Origin: Roseiarcus sp963741845
Lineage (GTDB): Bacteria > Pseudomonadota > Alphaproteobacteria > Rhizobiales > Beijerinckiaceae
Reading direction: 5' to 3'
Assembly (NCBI GenBank): GCA_963741845.1
Contig: CAVUJV010000024.1
Span: 558,001-622,000, forward strand
Length of the DNA stretch: 64,000 nucleotides
The notes under the pieces were generated by a model. It had not been told where the DNA came from. It searched no databases and worked only from the letters and a program-made list of their open reading frames with translations. Below, in pieces: positions 55,077 through 64,000 of the stretch. Every line of letters starts with the position of its first letter. Position 1 is the first letter of the stretch. The position numbers were made by a program, and so were the translations under genes.

Positions 55077-55640
55077 ATGGCGGACCTATCAATGGTCAAA
55101 GTAACGACGCGACAGATCCATGCGGCGCGGACGCTCCTGGGCTGGTCGCAATCCGACCTCGCGCAGCGCTCCGGGGTCGCGGAGGCCACTATGGAATCGC
55201 TTGAGGCCGAGGACGGCAACCTCGCGGCCGGCCCACGGCAGGCGGCCGTGAAGGCTCTCGAAGCCGCCGGCATCGAATTTATGGGCGGGGCGAAGCCCGG
55301 CGTCCGGATGAGGGCCGAAACCCGAATTTCCGATGAGGCGCTGCTGGCCGATCTCGACGAGGATCAACTCTGGTTCGTTCGATGCGAGGTCAATCCGGTT
55401 TTCGCCACGGAACGGAGCCTCCGGAAGGCGCTGCTGTCGGCAAGGGACCTCGAGGAGAAGGGATACCTCGTCTCCTCGGTGCGGGATCTCCGGGACCGGG
55501 CGATTCGGCCCGCGCAGATGGCCCGGCTGCTTCCTCGCCTGGCCGAACCGGTGAAGCCCGCGGCAGTATCGGCGCAGGCGCTGATGGCGCGCCAGACGAT
55601 GGCCGAGACGCCGCGGGTGCGGCTGAAGCGGAACGGATAA
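55077..55640 (+). CDS. XRE-family transcriptional regulator
   Basis: Protein of 187 residues with an N-terminal helix-turn-helix (TTRQIHAARTLLGWSQSDLA, then SGVAEATMESLEA) followed by a short region typical of small alphaproteobacterial XRE proteins (AAVKALEAAGIEF). The C-terminal half (about 85-187) is helical, has LWFVRCEVNPVFATERSLRK, and is not recognised. ATG at 55077 has a weak GAGAG site; ATG at 55092 is an alternative. Convergent with the glutathionyl-hydroquinone reductase gene. Confidence 0.82.
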   Translation: MADLSMVKVTTRQIHAARTLLGWSQSDLAQRSGVAEATMESLEAEDGNLAAGPRQAAVKALEAAGIEFMGGAKPGVRMRAETRISDEALLADLDEDQLWFVRCEVNPVFATERSLRKALLSARDLEEKGYLVSSVRDLRDRAIRPAQMARLLPRLAEPVKPAAVSAQALMARQTMAETPRVRLKRNG

Positions 55641-55644
55641 GGGC

Positions 55645-56613
55645 CTACGCGGACGGCGCCCAGATCAGCTCCGGGCCGAGCGGCACGATCTGCGTCGGGT
55701 TGAGCCGCTTGATCGCGTAATAGCCGCGCTTGATGTGGTCGAGGTTGAACGTCTCGCGGAAAGCGGGAAGCGCGATCAGCCGTTCGAGATAGGCGCTTAA
55801 GCGCGGATAATCCTTGATGCGCCGCAGGTTGCACTTGAACTGCCCGTGATAGGCCGCATCGAAGCGCGCGAGCGTCACGAAGAGCCGGACGTCGGATTCC
55901 GTCAGCCGGTCGCCGAAGAGCCAGGGGCCCGGCGCGCCGCCGAGCCGCGTCTCCAGCGCGTCGAGCTCTGCGAAGACCTCGTGAAAGGCCTCCTCGTAAG
56001 CCGCCTGCGTGGTCGCGAATCCGGCGCGATAGACGCCATTGTTGAGCGAGGGATAGATCTCGTCATTGAGCGCGTCGATCGCGCTCCGGAGGTCCTCGGG
56101 ATAAAGATCGACCGACTCGTCGCCAAGCGCTCCGAAGCCCGAATTGAAGATGCGCAGCACTTCGGACGATTCGTTGTTGACGATCGTCCGGCGCTCCTTG
56201 TCCCACAGGACCGGCACGGTCGCGCGCCCGGTGAAATGCGGATCGGCGCGCGTATAGATCTCGTGGAGATAGGTCGCGCCGTTGATCGGGTCCGCGCCCG
56301 TCGTTCCGGGATAGTCGCCGAAGCGCCAGCCCTCGTCGGACAGGGCCGGCTCCAGGATCGACACCGACACGACGTCTTCGAGCTTCTTGAGCTTGCGGGC
56401 GATCAGCGTGCGGGTCGCCCAGGGACAGATATAGGCCGCGTAGAGGTGATAGCGGCCGGCCTCGGCGACGAAGCCGCCTTCGCCGGTCGGGCCGGGCTCG
56501 CCGTTCGTCGTGACCCAGTTGCGGAAGCTCGACGTCTGGCGGACGAAGCCGCCCTTGGCGTCGGTCGCCTGGACCGGCTGCCAGGCGTCCGTCCACTTGC
56601 CGTTCACGAGCAT
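55645..56613 (-). CDS. Glutathionyl-hydroquinone reductase (omega/xi-type glutathione transferase)
   Basis: Cytoplasmic enzyme of 322 residues that reduces glutathionyl-hydroquinones. The nucleophilic Cys is in ICPWATRTLIARKLK, and the ECM4/YqjG-type motifs GRATVPVLWDKE, NNESSEVLRIFN and GPWLFGDRLTESDVRLF are present. The ATG at 56613 begins MLVNGKWTDAW. It may act with the neighbouring flavin monooxygenase on aromatic compounds, but they are divergently transcribed. Confidence 0.93.
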   Translation of the reverse strand: MLVNGKWTDAWQPVQATDAKGGFVRQTSSFRNWVTTNGEPGPTGEGGFVAEAGRYHLYAAYICPWATRTLIARKLKKLEDVVSVSILEPALSDEGWRFGDYPGTTGADPINGATYLHEIYTRADPHFTGRATVPVLWDKERRTIVNNESSEVLRIFNSGFGALGDESVDLYPEDLRSAIDALNDEIYPSLNNGVYRAGFATTQAAYEEAFHEVFAELDALETRLGGAPGPWLFGDRLTESDVRLFVTLARFDAAYHGQFKCNLRRIKDYPRLSAYLERLIALPAFRETFNLDHIKRGYYAIKRLNPTQIVPLGPELIWAPSA

Positions 56614-56970
56614 GGGTGGGTACTCCGATCTCAGCCCATCGCCGGAACGAGAGCGTTCAAACACTGAATTTGGCCGTCTTAGTCCCAAACCCAGGCGTGC
56701 GAAACGGCATAATTGGCGCGAAGGGCCCCTGCATCAGCGGCCTTCATCCGTTGCGACTCCGCGGACGTCGGTCGATCGGCCGACCGGCTTACAGCGCCTG
56801 CTCGGGTCGTCGCGCCGTGATCGACAAAGCCAAATCGCCGCGCTAGACGGTCGTTCGGCGCCTCGCCTGCAGTGGCAAAACCGTCGCTCATCTCCGTGCG
56901 AAATCACGGATAGGCGAAGGCGAGCCTGAGCAAAGCAGAATTGTCCGAGCGCCGGGGTGGGGGAATCCGT
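56614..56970. promoter_or_regulatory. Divergent region between reductase and monooxygenase genes
   Basis: This 357-bp region has no convincing gene; a 70-codon minus-strand frame (56679-56891) lacks recognisable features. Two inverted repeats stand out: CGGTCG-N6-CGACCG at 56768-56785 and TCCGTG-N6-CACGGA at 56893-56910, both with 6-bp arms and 6-bp centres, as expected for dimeric repressor operators. Confidence 0.4.
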
Positions 56971-58545
56971 TTGAGTCCAATCCTCATTGTCGGGGCGGGG
57001 CCGACCGGCCTCATGATTGCGATCGAGCTTCAGCGCCGCGGCGTACCCCACATGCTGATCGACCAGCGGCCGTCGCCGCTGCTCTGGGATCGGGCGGCGG
57101 TCATCAAGTCCCGGTCGCTCGAGATCTTCGCCGCGCTCGGGCTTTCGGACGAATTTGTCCGTCGAGGCAAGATCATTCGTGGAGTTGATTTCTACGGCCT
57201 CGGCTCCCGGAGGGCTTCCTTTCGGTTAGCCGACCTCGATACGCCGTTCCCGTTCACGCTGGGTCTTTCCGAAGGGGTCACCGAACAGATATTGACGCGC
57301 GAACTCGAACGGCTCGGGGGCGCCGTCGCGCGCGGCGTCGAATTCGTCGATATGCAGGCGGACGATACGGCAGTCCGGGTTCGGATTCGCGAGGCGGGCG
57401 CCGATCGAACAATCGAGGCAGGCTTCGTCGTCGGCGCCGACGGACTCCACAGCAAGACGCGGGACGCCGTCGGAATTCAATTCCCGGGACACGATTATGA
57501 GCGCCAATGGGGCGTGGTCGACGTGCGTATCGCCAATTGGCCATATGAGACCGACGTGACCGCCGTGATGTTCGATCCGCCCTTGATTCCGGTCCCGATC
57601 GGCGGAGATGTCTGGCGGATCTACTTTCGCGGCGACCCAGCGGACACGTCGCACAAGGCCCGTGTCGAGCAATGCCTGGAGAGGCTTGCGCCCGGCGCAA
57701 CGATTGCGAGTTCGGACGAGCCCCAGCTCTTCCATACGCACTTCAGGGTAGCGACGCGATTCCGCTCGGGGCGCGTTCTGCTCGCGGGCGATGCCGCCCA
57801 CGCTTGCAGCCCGATCGAGGGTCACGGCATGAACGGCGGCATTCACGACGCCTACAATCTGGGATGGAAACTTGCGCTCGTCGCGACCGGCGAAGCGCCC
57901 GATTCCCTGTTGGACTCTTACGACGTCGAGCGGCGCGCGATCGCGAGTATCGTCGGCTCCTCGGGCGATGACGCAGAGGCGAACGCTGTGAAGGGCGATC
58001 CCGCTGCAATCGAGGCGGCGGCCGAAAATCTGGCGACGGCGGAAGGCCAATACAATGCCGCGCTCGGCGAATCCGAGCTTGGACTCGGCTACAAGGCAAG
58101 CCCGATCCTCGGGCCCGCCGGACCGCAAAGCCTGCCCGACCAGGTCACCGCGATTGGGTACAGGGTCGGAGACGTCGGTCCCCTTGTCGGCAACCGCGGC
58201 GCCGTTCGCCTGCAGGAACTCCTCGGCCACACCGGCCACACGCTGCTGCTGCTGGCCGGCGAAGCCAGCGCTTCAGATCTCGGCGAACAATTGGATTTGA
58301 TGCGGCGGATCGCGGACAGACACCCCGCGCACGTCAAGCCGTTCGCGATCACGCGAAACGCCGCGTCTGGACACTCTGACAGCCCGCCCCGGTTTGTTGA
58401 CCCGACGGGAGAAGCCCATGCGAGGTTGGTCGTCGGCGAGGGGCCATGTCTTTGCCTCGTGCGGCCGGACGGACATCTGGGACTTCGAGTGACGCCGCCT
58501 GAAATATCCGCGGTCGAAGCGTATCTCGCGCGGATATTGCTTTAA
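56971..58545 (+). CDS. FAD-dependent aromatic monooxygenase (PheA/TfdB-type)
   Basis: Flavoprotein of 524 residues with the FAD motif ILIVGAGPTGLMIAIELQ at the N-terminus, VGADGLHSKTRDAVG (DG motif) and RVLLAGDAAHACSPIEGHG (GD motif), and a thioredoxin-like C-terminal domain. Relatives hydroxylate phenols or polyketides with NAD(P)H and O2; the substrate here is unknown. The TTG at 56971 follows GGGGGA and gives the typical N-terminus; TTG at 56941 is also open. Confidence 0.87.
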   Translation: MSPILIVGAGPTGLMIAIELQRRGVPHMLIDQRPSPLLWDRAAVIKSRSLEIFAALGLSDEFVRRGKIIRGVDFYGLGSRRASFRLADLDTPFPFTLGLSEGVTEQILTRELERLGGAVARGVEFVDMQADDTAVRVRIREAGADRTIEAGFVVGADGLHSKTRDAVGIQFPGHDYERQWGVVDVRIANWPYETDVTAVMFDPPLIPVPIGGDVWRIYFRGDPADTSHKARVEQCLERLAPGATIASSDEPQLFHTHFRVATRFRSGRVLLAGDAAHACSPIEGHGMNGGIHDAYNLGWKLALVATGEAPDSLLDSYDVERRAIASIVGSSGDDAEANAVKGDPAAIEAAAENLATAEGQYNAALGESELGLGYKASPILGPAGPQSLPDQVTAIGYRVGDVGPLVGNRGAVRLQELLGHTGHTLLLLAGEASASDLGEQLDLMRRIADRHPAHVKPFAITRNAASGHSDSPPRFVDPTGEAHARLVVGEGPCLCLVRPDGHLGLRVTPPEISAVEAYLARILL

Positions 58546-58561
58546 GGCGGCTCGCCCGCCG

Positions 58562-60388
58562 TTATTCCGCCGCCTGGGCGGGCGCCGGCGTGTTGATCGG
58601 CACGCGAACGCTGTCGCCGAGCTTCTTGCGGGCGAGCGCGGCCTCGCCGCCGGTCGTCGCGTGATAGAGTTCGAGATTCTCGAACTCGTCGGCCTTCGGC
58701 GGCTCGATCGCGATGTCGCTGTAGGTCCAGCGATCGGGAGCGTCGAGAACCTCCTTGAGGATGCGCCGGGTCTTCGAGAAGAAGCTCCAGTATTTCCACG
58801 CCTTCGTGACGATCTCGTACCCATAGCGGGGATAGAAGACGAGGGGCGACTCGATCGGCAGGCTGTGCCGGCGGTCGCGGCGGTATTTCAGGCGGAAGGC
58901 GCCGCCTTCGAGCGGATGGACGCCCTCATGGTCGATCATGAGCTTGAACCACAGCATCGTGCTCAGGATCTGCTTCGGCCGCCCGTTCTTGATCTGGGCG
59001 GCGCGCCTCAGAATCGTGCGGATGTGGTCGGGGTGGTAGAAGGTGTCCCAGGCCGCGCGGTACGCCTCTTCCCACTCCCGGTCCGACATCTTGCCGTGAT
59101 GCGAGACGCGGTGGTTGAGGTCGTATTTGTTGATGTCGGGGTCCATCCAGACCCCCTTGGCGAGCAGGGTCTTGTGGTCCTCGGAGCCCGGCAGCGGCGT
59201 CAGGAAGAAGAATTCGAGGATGTCGAGCGGCAGCTCGCGCTTGATGATCTCGATGTCGCGGACGATCGACTCCTTCGTGTCGGCCGGGAAGCCGAGGATG
59301 TAGCCCGCGAAGGTGATGGCGCCGTGCGAGCGCCATTTCTGCAGCATGATGCGGTATTCGGTGATCTTGTTCTGCCGCTTCTTGGCCGCGATCAGGTTCT
59401 CGGGATTGATGTTCTCAAGCCCGATGAAGACGCGCTTGACGCCCGCCGCCGTCGCCTTCTCGATGAAATTCGGGATCTTGTGGCAGAGCGTGTCGACCTG
59501 GATCGTGAAGCCGACGTGGATGCCTTCCTTCTTCAGCTCGATCACGCGGTCGAGCAGGATCTCCCAGTCGCTGTTGCGGGCGAAATTGTCGTCGGTGATG
59601 AAGAACCGGTCGATGCCCTGCGCGACATTGGCGCGGATGATCTTTTCGAGATCGTCGGGCGTGCGGAAGCGGCTCTTGCGGCCCTGCACGTTGATGATCG
59701 TGCAGAAGGAGCACTGATAGGGACACCCGCGCCCGAGGTCGATGCTGGAATAGGTTCCGGAGGTGCGCACCACATGCTTGCGCGGCAGGATCGGCGCCGG
59801 CTCGCCGTTGAGCGAGGGCAGATTGTCCATGAAATTGTAAAGGGGCTTCAGCGTGCCGTTCCAGGCGTCGAGCAGCACCTCGTCGAGGCGGTGCTCCTCG
59901 GATTCGCCGGCGAAGAGCGAGACGCCCATCGCCTGCGCGTCCGTCAGTTCCGACGGCATCTCGGGCAGCATGGCGATGCAGCCGGACACATGGAAGCCGC
60001 CGATCGCGACCTGCACGCCCGCGGCGCGGAACTGGCGCGCGAGGTCAAAAGCGCGCGGATACTGATTCGACTGGACGCCGACGATGCCGATCAGCGCCCG
60101 GCCGCCGCGCCCCTTGATGTCGCGGATGATCCGGTCCGGGTGAACGCGCCGGTTGGTCTCGTCATAGGTCTCGATATGGAACTTCACCCCCTCGCCCAGC
60201 ACGCCGCGATCCCGCGCGTCCTCGGCGAGGCTGTTCATGCAGGCCAGCGTGTTCGACGGCAGAGCCGACCGGAACCACTGGATGGGATAGCCGTCGTCGT
60301 CGTAATGCGTCGGCTTTACGAGGACGAAAGTGAAAATCGAATCTTGGGCAAGGGGATTCGACGCAGTCACGGCCGCATTGCTGGTCAT
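58562..60388 (-). CDS. Radical SAM protein with N-terminal B12-binding-like domain
   Basis: Protein of 608 residues. Residues about 20-190 resemble a cobalamin-binding domain (ALIGIVGVQSNQYPRAFDLA, VAIGGFHVSG) but lack a clear DXHXXG His. The radical SAM core starts at GRGCPYQCSFCTIINVQGRK (cluster motif CX3CX2C). A long C-terminal part (LWFKLMIDHEGVHPLEGGAF) is shared with uncharacterised Hyphomicrobiales proteins. Possible work includes methylation or ring rearrangement of lipids or cofactors; the substrate cannot be told. Confidence 0.85.
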   Translation of the reverse strand: MTSNAAVTASNPLAQDSIFTFVLVKPTHYDDDGYPIQWFRSALPSNTLACMNSLAEDARDRGVLGEGVKFHIETYDETNRRVHPDRIIRDIKGRGGRALIGIVGVQSNQYPRAFDLARQFRAAGVQVAIGGFHVSGCIAMLPEMPSELTDAQAMGVSLFAGESEEHRLDEVLLDAWNGTLKPLYNFMDNLPSLNGEPAPILPRKHVVRTSGTYSSIDLGRGCPYQCSFCTIINVQGRKSRFRTPDDLEKIIRANVAQGIDRFFITDDNFARNSDWEILLDRVIELKKEGIHVGFTIQVDTLCHKIPNFIEKATAAGVKRVFIGLENINPENLIAAKKRQNKITEYRIMLQKWRSHGAITFAGYILGFPADTKESIVRDIEIIKRELPLDILEFFFLTPLPGSEDHKTLLAKGVWMDPDINKYDLNHRVSHHGKMSDREWEEAYRAAWDTFYHPDHIRTILRRAAQIKNGRPKQILSTMLWFKLMIDHEGVHPLEGGAFRLKYRRDRRHSLPIESPLVFYPRYGYEIVTKAWKYWSFFSKTRRILKEVLDAPDRWTYSDIAIEPPKADEFENLELYHATTGGEAALARKKLGDSVRVPINTPAPAQAAE

Positions 60389-60646
60389 GGCGTCCCGTCT
60401 GAGAATGGATAGTTCTCAGGGAAATACACGGGAAAAGCCTTTCCGGCAAATCGAGCCCTCAGGGCGCGGTTATATTGGAGAGGACATAGAGCCGTTCGCG
60501 GAGCCAGAGAGACGCCCGACTTTCCGCCATTCGGCGTCCGGCGGCCCGGCGAAAATTTCCATTTTGCCGAAATCCGATCCGGCTTGCGGCCGGCTCAAAT
60601 CTCCGGCCGCCGCCGGGGCGGGGACGCGACCGGGCGCCCGCGCGCC

Positions 60647-61273
60647 CTACTCGATCCTGTCCGCGTTGACGAGCGACAGAAACTCGTTGCGGGTCTGGGG
60701 CTGGTCGCGGAATACGCCGAGCATCCGGCTGGTCACGAGGTCGGCGCCGCGCTTATGGACGCCGCGGCTGATCATGCAATGATGCTGGGCCTTGATGACC
60801 ACGGCCACCCCTTGCGGCTTCAGGACCTCGTCGATCGTGTTGGCGATCTGGGCCGTCAGGCGCTCCTGGATCTGCAGGCGGCGGGCGAAGATCTCCACGA
60901 GCCGGGCGAGCTTGGAAATGCCGACGACCTTGCGGTCCGGCAGGTAGCCGACCCAGGCGCGGCCGATGATCGGCGCGACATGGTGCTCGCAATGGCTCTC
61001 GAAAGTGACGCCGCGCAGCACGATCATCTCGTCGTAGCCTCCGACCTCGGTAAAGGTCTTGCGCAAAACCTCTTCCGGGTCTTCGTCATAGCCGGCGAAA
61101 TATTCGCGATAGGCCTTGAGCAATCGGGTCGGGGTGTCGCGCAGGCCGTCGCGGGTGGGATCTTCGCCGATCCACTGTAAAACAGTGCGGAAAGCCGCCT
61201 GCGCTTCCGCGTCGCTGACCAACTTGCCGCCGCCGCCGGCCTCGCCGACGGCGCCCTCGAACTGGGCCGCCAT
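60647..61273 (-). CDS. folE: GTP cyclohydrolase I
   Basis: Cytoplasmic zinc enzyme of 208 residues that opens GTP to dihydroneopterin triphosphate, the first step toward folate and, in this organism, probably H4MPT too. Zinc and catalytic motifs: SHCEHHVAPIIGRAWVGYLP and AQHHCMISRGV. The FolB-like domain at 4107-5264 acts two steps later in the same pterin branch. ATG at 61273 chosen; an upstream start at 61351 is unlikely. Confidence 0.96.
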   Translation of the reverse strand: MAAQFEGAVGEAGGGGKLVSDAEAQAAFRTVLQWIGEDPTRDGLRDTPTRLLKAYREYFAGYDEDPEEVLRKTFTEVGGYDEMIVLRGVTFESHCEHHVAPIIGRAWVGYLPDRKVVGISKLARLVEIFARRLQIQERLTAQIANTIDEVLKPQGVAVVIKAQHHCMISRGVHKRGADLVTSRMLGVFRDQPQTRNEFLSLVNADRIE

Positions 61274-61458
61274 TCCCGTGATCCTCTTGCCCGCCGGGGC
61301 TATCCCCGGCTCGTCTCGGGCGACATGTAGTCGCTCGAGGCCATTTCTCAAAGCCCGGCCAGGCGCGGGCCTCGGGAAGCATGGACTTCCGCCGCGCTCG
61401 CCCGCTAAGGGTCAGGCTCCAGGCCGGCGGAACGCCGGCGCTTCGAGCCGAATGAGTC

Positions 61459-61956
61459 ATGGAGAAATGGCGCCAGGGAGGCCTCGTCGTTCACGAAGCG
61501 GCTCTCGACGACCTCGATGCGATCGCCGCGCTCGAAGCCGCTTCCTTCCCCGAGGATCGCGTTTCGCGCCGGTCCTTCCGCTATTTTCTGAAAAAACCCG
61601 AGCGGCCGGTGATCGCCGCGACGATCGACGGCGAACTCGCCGGTTATGTGCTTCTCGCGCTGCGCAAGGGGGCGCGGGCGGTCCGCATCTACTCCATCGC
61701 GGTCGATTCCCGCTTCGCCCGGCGCGGCGTCGGCGCCGCGCTCATGCGCGCCACGGAAGCCTTCGCCCGCGCGCATGGCCGCACGGCGATCACGCTCGAA
61801 GTCCGATACGACAACGCCCCGGCCATCGCGCTCTACGAGAAGTCCGGCTTCCGGCATTTCGGGGAGCACGAGGACTATTATTCCGACGGCGCCACGGCCC
61901 TGCGCTACGAGAAGGTCGTCGATCCCCGCCCGGCGGCCGCCCTGCGAAGCGGCTAA
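61459..61956 (+). CDS. GNAT family N-acetyltransferase (RimI-like)
   Basis: Acetyltransferase of 165 residues with the acetyl-CoA motif SRFARRGVGAALMRAT and a C-terminal NAPAIALYEKSGFRHFG segment, close to RimI/ribosomal-protein alanine acetyltransferases. Actual substrate unknown. It is not followed by tsaB-like genes, which often accompany rimI. Confidence 0.85.
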   Translation: MEKWRQGGLVVHEAALDDLDAIAALEAASFPEDRVSRRSFRYFLKKPERPVIAATIDGELAGYVLLALRKGARAVRIYSIAVDSRFARRGVGAALMRATEAFARAHGRTAITLEVRYDNAPAIALYEKSGFRHFGEHEDYYSDGATALRYEKVVDPRPAAALRSG

Positions 61957-62016
61957 CGGGAGGTTGCCTTGCCCGGCGAAGCCGCCTAGAAGCCCGCTCT
62001 CCCCCGGAAATTGTCA

Positions 62017-62926
62017 ATGCCCAACTCCTTGCCCCCCCACCTCAGACGCCTCGAAGCCGAATCAATCCACATCATGCGTGAGGTTGTCGCTGAGACGCGC
62101 AATCCAGTCATGTTGTATTCGATCGGCAAAGATTTCGAGCGTCATGCTGCATGTGGCGATGAAGGCCTTCCATCCGGCGAAGCCGCCTTTCCCGCTGCTC
62201 CATGTCGATACGACCTGGAAGTTCCGGGAGATGATCGCCTTCCGCGACGGAACGGCGAAGCGCCTCGGGCTCGACCTCAAGGTGCATATCAATCAGGACG
62301 GGGTGCGGCGGGGCGTCTCTCCGGTCGCCTCGGGCTCGCAGGTCCATACGCAGGTGATGAAGACCGAGGCGCTGCGGCAGGCGCTCGATCTCGGCCGGTA
62401 CGACGCCGCTTTCGGCGGCGCGCGGCGCGACGAGGAGAAGAGCCGCGCCAAGGAGCGCATCTTCTCTCACCGCTCCGCCGCGCACGCCTGGGACCCGCGC
62501 AACCAGCGTCCGGAGCTCTGGCGGCTCTTCAACACGCGCATCCGCGAGGGCGAGTCGATGCGGGTGTTCCCGCTGTCGAACTGGACCGAACTCGACGTGT
62601 GGGAATATATCCGCGCTGAAAACATTCCCGTCGTGCCGCTCTATTTCGCGAAGGCGCGCCCGGTCGTCGAGCGGTCCGGCGCGCTCATCATGGTGGACGA
62701 CGACCGCCTGCCCCTGGACCCCGGCGAGACGCCGCGGATGATGCGCGTGCGCTTCCGCACCCTCGGCTGCTATCCGCTGACCGGCGCCATCGAATCCGAT
62801 GCGGAGACGCTCGACGACATCATCGACGAGATGCGCGCCTCCACGACCTCCGAACGGCAGGGCCGCCTCATCGACACGGACGAGGCGGGCTCGATGGAGA
62901 AGAAGAAGCGCGAGGGCTATTTCTGA
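62017..62926 (+). CDS. cysD: Sulfate adenylyltransferase subunit 2, one frame break
   Basis: PP-loop ATP pyrophosphatase of about 302 residues that, with CysN, makes adenosine 5'-phosphosulfate in sulfate assimilation. The PP-loop is YSIGKDSSVMLH; the frame breaks exactly inside it because of one extra T in TTT at 62133-62135. Downstream LLHVDTTWKFREMIAFRD and RERIFSHR-type segments are normal, to the stop at 62926. ATG at 62017. Overlaps cysN by one base (TGATG). Confidence 0.94.
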
Positions 62927-64000
62927 TGACCGAAGCTCTGCGCGCCTCCGCGCTCCCCACTTTGCGTCTGCTCACCTGCGGCTCGGTGGACGACGGCAAG
63001 TCCACCCTCATCGGCCGCCTCCTCTACGAGAAGAAGCTGATCTTCGACGACCAGCTCTCGGCCCTCGAACGCGACTCCAAAAAATTCGGCACGACCGAGG
63101 ACGCCATCGACTTCGCCCTCCTCGTCGACGGGCTCGAAGCCGAGCGCGAGCAGGGCATCACGATCGACGTCGCCTATCGCTATTTCTCGACCGAAAAGCG
63201 CTCCTTCATCGTGGCCGACACGCCGGGCCACGAGCAATATACCCGCAACATGGCGACCGGCGCCTCGAACGCCGATCTCGCCATCGTGCTGGTCGATGCG
63301 CGCAAAGGGCTGCTGACCCAGACGCATCGCCACTCGATCATCGTGTCGCTGCTCGGCGTCCGCCATGTCGTGCTGGCGGTCAACAAGATCGACCTCGTCG
63401 GCTATGACGAGCGCATCTTCCGCGACATCGTCATCGCCTACCGCAAATTCGCCGAGCCGCTGGGTTTCCGCTCGCTGTTCGCGGTTCCGATCTCGGCCCG
63501 GTTCGGCGACAACGTCTCCTCGGTGAGCGAGCGCACGCCCTGGTATCAGGGCGGCGACCTGTTGCAGCGGCTCGAAGCGGTCGAGGTCGAGGAGGATCGG
63601 CGCGCCGCGCCCTTCCGCCTGCCGGTGCAGTGGATCAACCGGCCGCATCTCGATTTCCGCGGCTTTACGGGCACGATTCCGAGCGGCGGCGTCAGGCGCG
63701 GCGATCCGGTCGTCGTCGCGGCGTCAGGCCGCACGACGACGGTCAGGAGCATCCTCGTCGCCGACGAGGAAAGGGAGAGCGCCGAGGCCGGCGACGCCGT
63801 GACGCTGACGCTCGCCGACGAGGTGGACATCGCGCGCGGCGACATTCTCGCCGATCCTTCGCACCGGCCCGAGGTCGCCGACCAGTTCGCCGCCCATCTC
63901 ATCTGGATGAGCGCCGAGCCGATGCTGCCCGGCCGCTCCTATCTCATGAAGCTCGGAACGCGCACCGTGCCCGCTTCGGTCACGGAACTGCGCCACCGGA
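62926..64000 (+). CDS. cysN: Sulfate adenylyltransferase subunit 1 (GTPase), 3' end outside window
   Basis: The first 358 residues of the GTPase that activates CysD. G1 CGSVDDGKSTLIGRLL, G3 DTPGHEQY and G4 NKIDLVGYD are all present, followed by the beta-barrel domain (RPHLDFRGFTGTIPSGGVR). It is still open at the window end, so whether a C-terminal APS kinase (CysC) domain is fused, as often in this order, cannot be seen. Confidence 0.95.
   Translation, partial: MTEALRASALPTLRLLTCGSVDDGKSTLIGRLLYEKKLIFDDQLSALERDSKKFGTTEDAIDFALLVDGLEAEREQGITIDVAYRYFSTEKRSFIVADTPGHEQYTRNMATGASNADLAIVLVDARKGLLTQTHRHSIIVSLLGVRHVVLAVNKIDLVGYDERIFRDIVIAYRKFAEPLGFRSLFAVPISARFGDNVSSVSERTPWYQGGDLLQRLEAVEVEEDRRAAPFRLPVQWINRPHLDFRGFTGTIPSGGVRRGDPVVVAASGRTTTVRSILVADEERESAEAGDAVTLTLADEVDIARGDILADPSHRPEVADQFAAHLIWMSAEPMLPGRSYLMKLGTRTVPASVTELRHR

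Overview
The window is GC-rich DNA from a methylotrophic alphaproteobacterium, most likely of the Hyphomicrobiales (Beijerinckiaceae or Methylocystaceae type). The reasons are an XoxF methanol dehydrogenase, the tetrahydromethanopterin/methylofuran formaldehyde pathway, PQQ synthesis genes, a GcrA cell-cycle regulator with clustered GANTC sites, and typical Hyphomicrobiales gene forms such as an IolC fused to DUF2090. No rRNA, tRNA, CRISPR array, transposase or phage gene was found.

Positions 1-27170 form a compact C1 island. The 3' part of xoxF is followed by xoxG, xoxJ and a CXXCW rhodanese-like gene (methanol to formaldehyde in the periplasm, lanthanide and PQQ dependent). Next come a MfnB-FolB fusion (methylofuran and pterin synthesis), mtdB, beta-RFAP synthase, two uncharacterised exported or small proteins, fhcBADC, then orfY-mch-orf5-orf7-fae. 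Together these give the cytoplasmic route formaldehyde -> methylene-, methenyl- and formyl-H4MPT -> formyl-methylofuran -> formate. On the minus strand a tightly overlapping block runs TonB-dependent receptor, exbB, exbD, tonB, pqqB, pqqC, pqqD, pqqE and then a two-gene ABC exporter. Cofactor synthesis is thus linked to an outer-membrane uptake system.

Positions 27171-31995 hold a GtrA protein, a TauE/SafE transporter, a propionyl-CoA synthetase, and a 1.1 kb gene-free stretch rich in palindromic repeats with a candidate small RNA. Positions 32002-37769 are a partial myo-inositol cluster (iolB, a membrane protein, iolC-DUF2090, an SDR, divergent iolG). Positions 37855-45397 are the phosphate regulon (UPF0104 gene, phoR, Pho box, pstSCAB, phoU, phoB).

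Positions 45432-64000 are mostly housekeeping: gcrA, argD-argF-hslO, a prenyl diphosphate synthase, an orphan response regulator with a PepSY-like protein, an S1 protease, ybaK, a Gfo/Idh/MocA oxidoreductase, an XRE regulator, a glutathionyl-hydroquinone reductase, an FAD monooxygenase, a radical SAM protein, folE, a GNAT acetyltransferase, cysD and the 5' part of cysN.

About ten unrelated genes, many of them normally essential to their pathway, carry single-base frame breaks. Nearly all look like one extra base in a short homopolymer. I read these as sequencing or assembly errors and annotate the genes across the breaks. Whoever uses the sequence should treat the affected proteins as intact until resequenced.
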